Shown here: positions 58,812 to 64,000 of the stretch, piece after piece
Position numbering within the stretch: the stretch's first letter is position 1
Layout: each line of letters starts with the position of its first letter
Assembly: GCA_963575745.1 (NCBI GenBank)
Contig: CAUYUJ010014186.1
Coordinates: 102,001 to 166,000, forward strand
DNA from: Prorocentrum cordatum
Lineage: Eukaryota; Sar; Dinophyceae; Prorocentrales; Prorocentraceae
Direction: 5' to 3'
DNA: 64,000 nucleotides
Notes under the pieces: generated by a model
Told to the model about the DNA's origin: nothing
Database searches by the model: none
Seen by the model: the letters and a program-made list of their open reading frames with translations, nothing else
Position numbers and translations under genes: made by a program

Positions 58812-59127
58812 AGTCACAGCCTCAGCCTCAGCCTGCCTCAGCCTCAGCCTCAGCCTGCCTCAGCCTCAGCCTCAGCCTCAGCCTCAGCCTCAGCTGCCTT
58901 CAGCCTCGGCCTCAGCCTCAGCCTCAGCCTCAGCCTCAGCCTGCATCAGCCTCAGCCTCAGCCTCAGCCTGCCTCAGCATCAGCCTGCTCAGCCTCAGCC
59001 TCAGCCTGCCTCAGCCTCAGCCTCAGCCTGCTTCAGCCTCAGCCTCAGTCTGCCTTCAGCCTCGGCCTCAGCCTCAGCCTGCCTCAGCCTCAGCCTGCCT
59101 CGGCCGCAGCATCAGCCTGCCTCAGCA
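58812..59127 (+). repeat. (CAGCCT)n hexamer repeat
   Basis: CAGCCTCAGCCTGCCTCAGC-type sequence, with occasional TTCAGCCTCGGC variants. The 58690-58810 spacer holds a CAGTCG-rich part and no gene. Confidence 0.95.
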
Positions 59128-59460
59128 TTCAAAATGTGGCCCAGGAATGGAGTTCTGGGAACTAGAAGAACACGAAGTGGCCTACAGTTGGCTCCGGGCA
59201 TTCAAAATCATGCCCAGGAATGGAGTTCTGGGAACTTGAAGAGCACGAAGTGGCCTACAGTTGGCTCCGGGCATCCAAAATGTGGCCCGGGAATGGAGTT
59301 CTGGGAAATCGAAGAGCACGAAGTGGCCTACAGTTGGCTCCGGGCATCCAAAATGTGGCCCGGGAATGGAGTTCTGGGAAGTCGAAGAGCACGAAGTGGC
59401 CTACAGTTGGCTCCGGGCATTTAAAATGTGGCCCGGGAATGGAGTTCTGGGAGCACCAAG
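59128..59460 (+). repeat. 73-bp tandem repeat, five units
   Basis: GGAATGGAGTTCTGGG starts at 59144, 59217, 59290, 59363 and 59436, an exact 73-base period. The unit continues with AGAGCACGAAGTGGCCTACA, GTTGGCTCCGGGCATCCAAA and ATGTGGCCC. All three plus frames are open, giving EFWELEEHEVAYSWLRASK, MWPGNGVLGNRRARSGLQLA and IQNVAREWSSGKSKSTKWPT in rotation. Confidence 0.95.
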
Positions 59461-59604
59461 AGCGATTTTGCGAGGATGTCCCAAGCGATTTCGGCTTCGG
59501 CGGCAGCTTCCCGGCAGCCTCCCCGGTTCCCGCCCAGACCCCCCCGAGGAGTCATTATGTTCTGTTTTGAGACCATTAGAAACTTATCAGCAAGAGCTGT
59601 TAGG

Positions 59605-62600
59605 TAACTAAGACCCGACCAGGGGAAAACTAAGCCCGACCAGAGGAAAACTAGATCCCACCAGGGAAAAACGAGACCCGACCAGGGGAAACATATACCC
59701 GATCAGAGGAAAATTAGATCCGGCCATGGACAACTAAACCCGAGCAGCGGAAAACTATATCCGACCAAGGACAAACTAGGCCCGACCACAGGGACAAGTA
59801 GACCCGACCAGTGGAAACAAAAAACAACTCGACCCGACCAGGGGAAAACTAGACCCGACCACATGGAAAACTGGACCGACCAAGGAGAACTCAATCGAAC
59901 AGAGGGAAATATACCCGACTAAAGGAAAACTAGATCCGACCACGAAAAAAAAACCGAGCATCGGACAACTATATCCTACCAAAGAAAAACTAGCCCCGCC
60001 CACAGCGAAAACTAGACCCGACGAGGGACACATAGACCTGACCAGGGAAACTCTAGATCCGACCAGGGGAAACATAGACCCTACCAAAGGAAAACTAGAT
60101 CCGTCCAAGGAAAAACTAAACCCGAACAGAGGAAAACTATATCCGACCAGGGAAGAACTCGACCCGACCATGGGGAAAACTAGACCCGACCGGAGGAAAA
60201 ATAAGACCCGACCACTGGAAAATTAGACCCGACCAAAGAAAACTAAATCCCACCAGGGGAAAGCGAGTCCATACCGTGGGAAAACTATACTCCGATCGCA
60301 TGGAAACTAGATCCGACCAGGGAAAAATAAACCAGAGCATAGGACAACTAGATCCGACCATGGAAAAACTATTCCCGACCACAGGGAAAACTAGACCCGA
60401 CCAGGGGAGAAAACTAGACCCGACCAGGGGAAAATTAGACCCGACCAGAGGAAAGCTAGATCCGACCAAGGAAAAACTGAACCCGACAAGTGGCACAATT
60501 AGACCCGACCAGGGGAAATTTTGATCCGACCACGGAAACACTAAGGCCGAGCAAAGGAAACCTAGATCAGACCAGGGAAAATTTCAGCCCGACCACAGGG
60601 GCAACTAGACCCGACCAGGGGAAAAACTACACCCGACCATGGGAAAACTAGACCCGACCAAAGGGAAACTAGATCCGACCAAGGAGAAACTATACCCGAC
60701 CCGGGGAAACACTAGACCCAAGCACAGGAAAACTAGATCCGACCAAGGAAAAGTTAGATCGGAGCAGGGGAAAATTAGATCCGACCAGGAAAATTAGGCC
60801 CGACTACGGGAAAAACTAGGCCCGACCACAAGGCAAACTAGACCCGAACAGAGGAAAACTAGACCCGACCAGGGGGCAACTAGAACCGACCAGGGGAACA
60901 ATAAACCTGACCAAAGGAAAATTAGATCCGACTATGGAACAACTAGACCCGAGCAGAGGACAACTCGATCCGATCACGGAAAAACAAGACCCGACCACAG
61001 AAAAACTAAACCCGACCATGGGGAGAACTAGACCCGACCATGGGATAACTAGACCCGACCAGAGGAAAACTACATCCGACCAAGGATAAACTAAACCCGA
61101 CCACAGGGAAAACTAGGCCCGACCAAAGGAAAACTAGACCCGACCATTGGGAAACTCGACCGGACCAGGAGAAAACTAGACCCGACCAGGGAAAAATTAA
61201 ACCCGACCAGAGAAAACCATACCCGACCAGAGGAAAACTAGATCCCACCAAGGAAAAACGAAGCCCGACCACAGGGAAAATTAAACCCTACCACAGGGCA
61301 AACTAGACCCGACCAGGAGAAAACTAGACCCGACCACAGGGAAAATTAGATCCGACCAGGGAGAAACTAGACCCGACCGGGGAAAAACTAGACCCGACCA
61401 GAGAAAAACTAGAGCCGACCAAGGAAAAACTAGACCCGAGCAGAGGACAACTTGATCCGACCAAGGAAAAATTTGGCCCGACCACAGGGAAAACTAGACC
61501 CGACCAAAGGAAAAAATAAACCCGACCAGGGGAAAATTAGACCCCACCAGAGGAAAATTAAATCCGACCAGAGGAAAATTATACCCGACCAAGGGAAAAG
61601 TAGACCCGACCAGAGGAAAACTTGATCTGGCCAGGGAAAAACTGAACCAGAGCAGCGGAAAACTGCATCCGACCATGGAAAAACTATCCCCGACCGCAGG
61701 GAAAGCTAGACCCGACCAGGGGAAAACTAGACCCGACCAAGGGGAAATTAGACCCGACCAGAGGAGAACTAGATCCGACCCGACCAGGGAAAAACTAGAC
61801 CCGACCAGGGGGGACATATGCCCGGCCAGACGAAAACCAGATCAGACCAGGGAAAAATTAAACCCGAGCAGAGGACAATTAGATCTGACCAAGGGAAAAC
61901 TAGGCCCGACCGCAGGGACAACTAGACCCGACCAGAGAAAAGTTGACCCGACCAAGGGAAAACTAGAGCCGACCAAAGGAAAACTAGATCCCACCATGGG
62001 AGAAACTAGGCCCGACCAGGGGAAACATAGACCCGCCCAGAGGAAAACTAGATCCGACCAAGGAAAAACTAAAGCCGAGCAAAGGAAAACTAAATCCAAC
62101 CAAGGGAAAATTATGCCCGACCACAGGGAAAATTAAACCCGACCAAACGGGAAACAATAGACCCGACCAGGGGAAAACTAAACCCGACCAAAGGAAAACT
62201 CGATCCGACCAGGGAGAAACTAGACCCGACCAATGGAACAACTAGACCCGACCAGAGGAAGACTAGTGCCACCCAGGGAAAACTAGACCCGAGCAGAGGA
62301 AACCTAGATCCGACCAGGGAAAAAAAGATGCCCAACCACAGGGGTAAACTAGACCCGACCAAGGGGGAAAAAACTATACCCGAGCAATGGAGAACTAGAC
62401 CCGACCAGATGAAAACTAGAGCCGACCAGGGAAAAACTAGACCCGACCGAGGGGAAAACTAGACCCGACCAGAGGAAAACTAGATCAGACCAGGGGAAAG
62501 CTAGGCCCGAGCAGAGGAGAACTAGATCCGACAAGGGAAAACTAACCCTACCACAGGAAAAAGTAGACCCGACCAAATGGAAAACTAGACCCGGCCAGTG

Positions 62601-64000
62601 GACAAATATACCCGAACAAAGGAAAATTGGACCCGACCAGGGAACAACTAGACCCGACCACAGGGACAAGTAGATCCGACCAGGGGAAAATTAGACCCGA
62701 CGTGGGAAAAAGCTAGACCCGATCAGAAAAAAACAATAAACCCCACCAAAGGGAAAACCAGACCCGACCCTGGGAAAACTAGACCCGACCAGAGGAAAAC
62801 TAGATCCGACCACGGAAAAATTAGACCCGACCAAGGGAAAACTACACCAGACCATCGGGAAAACCTGAACCCGACCAAAGGGAAGATTAGAGCCGACCAC
62901 AGGGAAAACTAGACCCGACCAGGGAAAATTAAACATGACCAAGAAAAACGAAACCCGACCAAAAGAAAAACTACACCCGACCATGGGGAAAACCAGACCC
63001 GACCAGAGGAAACATAAATCACACCCGACCACAGGGATAACTGTACCCGACCAAGGGAAAACTAGACCCGACCAGGGAAACAATAGATCCGACCAAAGAA
63101 AAATAGACCCGACCAAAGGGAAAATTAGACCGGAGCAGGGGGAAACTAGACCCGACCAAGGAAAGACTAGGCCCGACCACAGGGAAAACTAGATCCGACC
63201 ACAAGGAAAACTAGACCCGACCAGGAGAAAAATTAAACCCGACCAAAGGAAAAACTATACCCGACCAGAGGAAAACTAGATCCGACCAGGGAAAGACTAG
63301 AGCCGACCACAGGGAAATTCAAACCCGACCAGAGGAACAACTATGCCCGACCATGGGAGAACTCGACCCGACCAGAGGAAAACTAGATCAGACCAGGGAA
63401 AATTTCGACCCGTCCACAGGGACAACTAATCCCGACCAGGGGGCAACTAGACGCGACCGGGGAAAAATTAGACCCGACCATTGGAAAAACTAGACCCGAC
63501 CAGGGGGGCGCTAAACCCGACCAGAGGAAAACTAGATCCGACCAGGGAAAAACTAGATTCGACCACGGGGAAAACTAGACCAAACCAAGGAAAAACAAGA
63601 GCCGACCAAAAAAAATATTAGATCCTACCAGGGAAAAACTAGACCCGACCAAGGAAAATTAGACCCGACCACATGGACAACTAGACCCGACCAGGGGAAA
63701 CCTAGACCCGACCGGGGGGGAACTAGACCCGACCAGAGGAAAACTAGATCCGACCGCGGGAAAACTAGATCCGAGCAGAGAAAAAACCAGACCGGATCAA
63801 AGGACAATCCAGACCCGACCGAGGCAAAACTAGACCCGACAAGAGGAAAATTAAAACCAGACCAAAGGAAAAACTACACCCGATCAGAGGGGAACTAGAC
63901 CCGACCAGAGGAAAACTAGACCCGACCAGGGAAAAATGAAGCCCGACCACAGGGAAAACTAGACCCGACCAGAGAAAAAATTAAACCCTACCAAGGGACA
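59605..64000 (+). repeat. 21-bp satellite, third array, runs to the window end
   Basis: About 200 units of GACCCGACCAGGGGAAAACT in diverse variants (GAGCAGAGG, GACCACAGGG, GATCCGACCAAGG). Length changes of one to three bases keep any frame short. The array is not finished at 64000. No gene is seen in these 4.4 kb. Confidence 0.95.

Noticed and set aside
59605-64000. Hydrophobic heptad ORFs on the minus strand in the 21-bp satellite
   Set aside because: They follow directly from the unit sequence, and frames break every few units as unit length changes.

Overview
This window looks like nuclear DNA of a dinoflagellate; this is inference, as no marker gene fixes the lineage. Supporting traits are GC-rich sequence dominated by mini- and microsatellites, isolated short coding exons with strong G/C third positions behind long pyrimidine tracts and AG|G acceptors, several families of small inverted-repeat elements, decayed coding blocks in shifting frames, and a gene whose end resembles an uncharacterised dinoflagellate family with a SAM-methyltransferase-like motif. 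There is no prokaryotic operon structure. I found no convincing rRNA, tRNA, CRISPR array or complete spliced-leader gene. Splice sites were judged by eye, so exon ends are approximate.

Layout. 0-5.5 kb: GC-rich degenerate repeats, a (GAT)n tract, an endonuclease/exonuclease/phosphatase-like exon at about 4.6 kb and a small terminal exon at 5.36 kb. 5.5-10.5 kb: nested GGGTCGCGGGTG repeats, GGGCCTCTTGG minisatellites, poly(T), a (CTA)114 tract, a tandem family of roughly 130-bp units and a 130-bp near-perfect palindrome. 10.5-17.7 kb: a Thr-rich C-terminal exon, three diverged copies of a block of about 1 kb, a palindromic insertion flanked by 15-bp direct repeats, an AT-rich island with an ORF and an acidic terminal exon. 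17.7-26 kb: several exons among (TC)n/(TCC)n tracts, a cluster of a mid-repetitive element and CGATCC-rich repeats. 26.5-36.2 kb: GC-rich candidate coding regions, a 30-bp minisatellite, a tandem array of about 125-bp units with a hairpin (30.4-31.9 kb) and convergent exons near 34.3 kb. 37.3-40.7 kb: a broken multi-ORF element with an RNase H-like domain. 42.5-46.1 kb: terminal exon, then a 64-bp satellite interrupted by a satellite of about 31 bp and a 15-bp repeat. 46.5-49.4 kb: Cys-containing ORF and a set of broken minus-strand coding segments. 49.8-51.4 kb: (GTAT)n, (GGA)n and (CAT)n. 51.5-54.4 kb: the best gene in the window, nearly 1,000 codons but broken by frame changes and one stop. 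54.8-64 kb: a 21-bp satellite, first in one orientation and then inverted, with a second coding locus (56.0-57.6 kb) in between, plus a hexamer repeat and a 73-bp tandem repeat.

The genes show no shared pathway. The two coding loci at 51-58 kb are tied together by a dispersed 12-bp motif, CTGCCTCTGGCG, found about 14 times. In every intact copy of the main gene it is read in the same frame as Ala-Ala-Ser-Gly-Ala. This motif and the inverted-repeat elements lying next to exons are the most interesting signals here.
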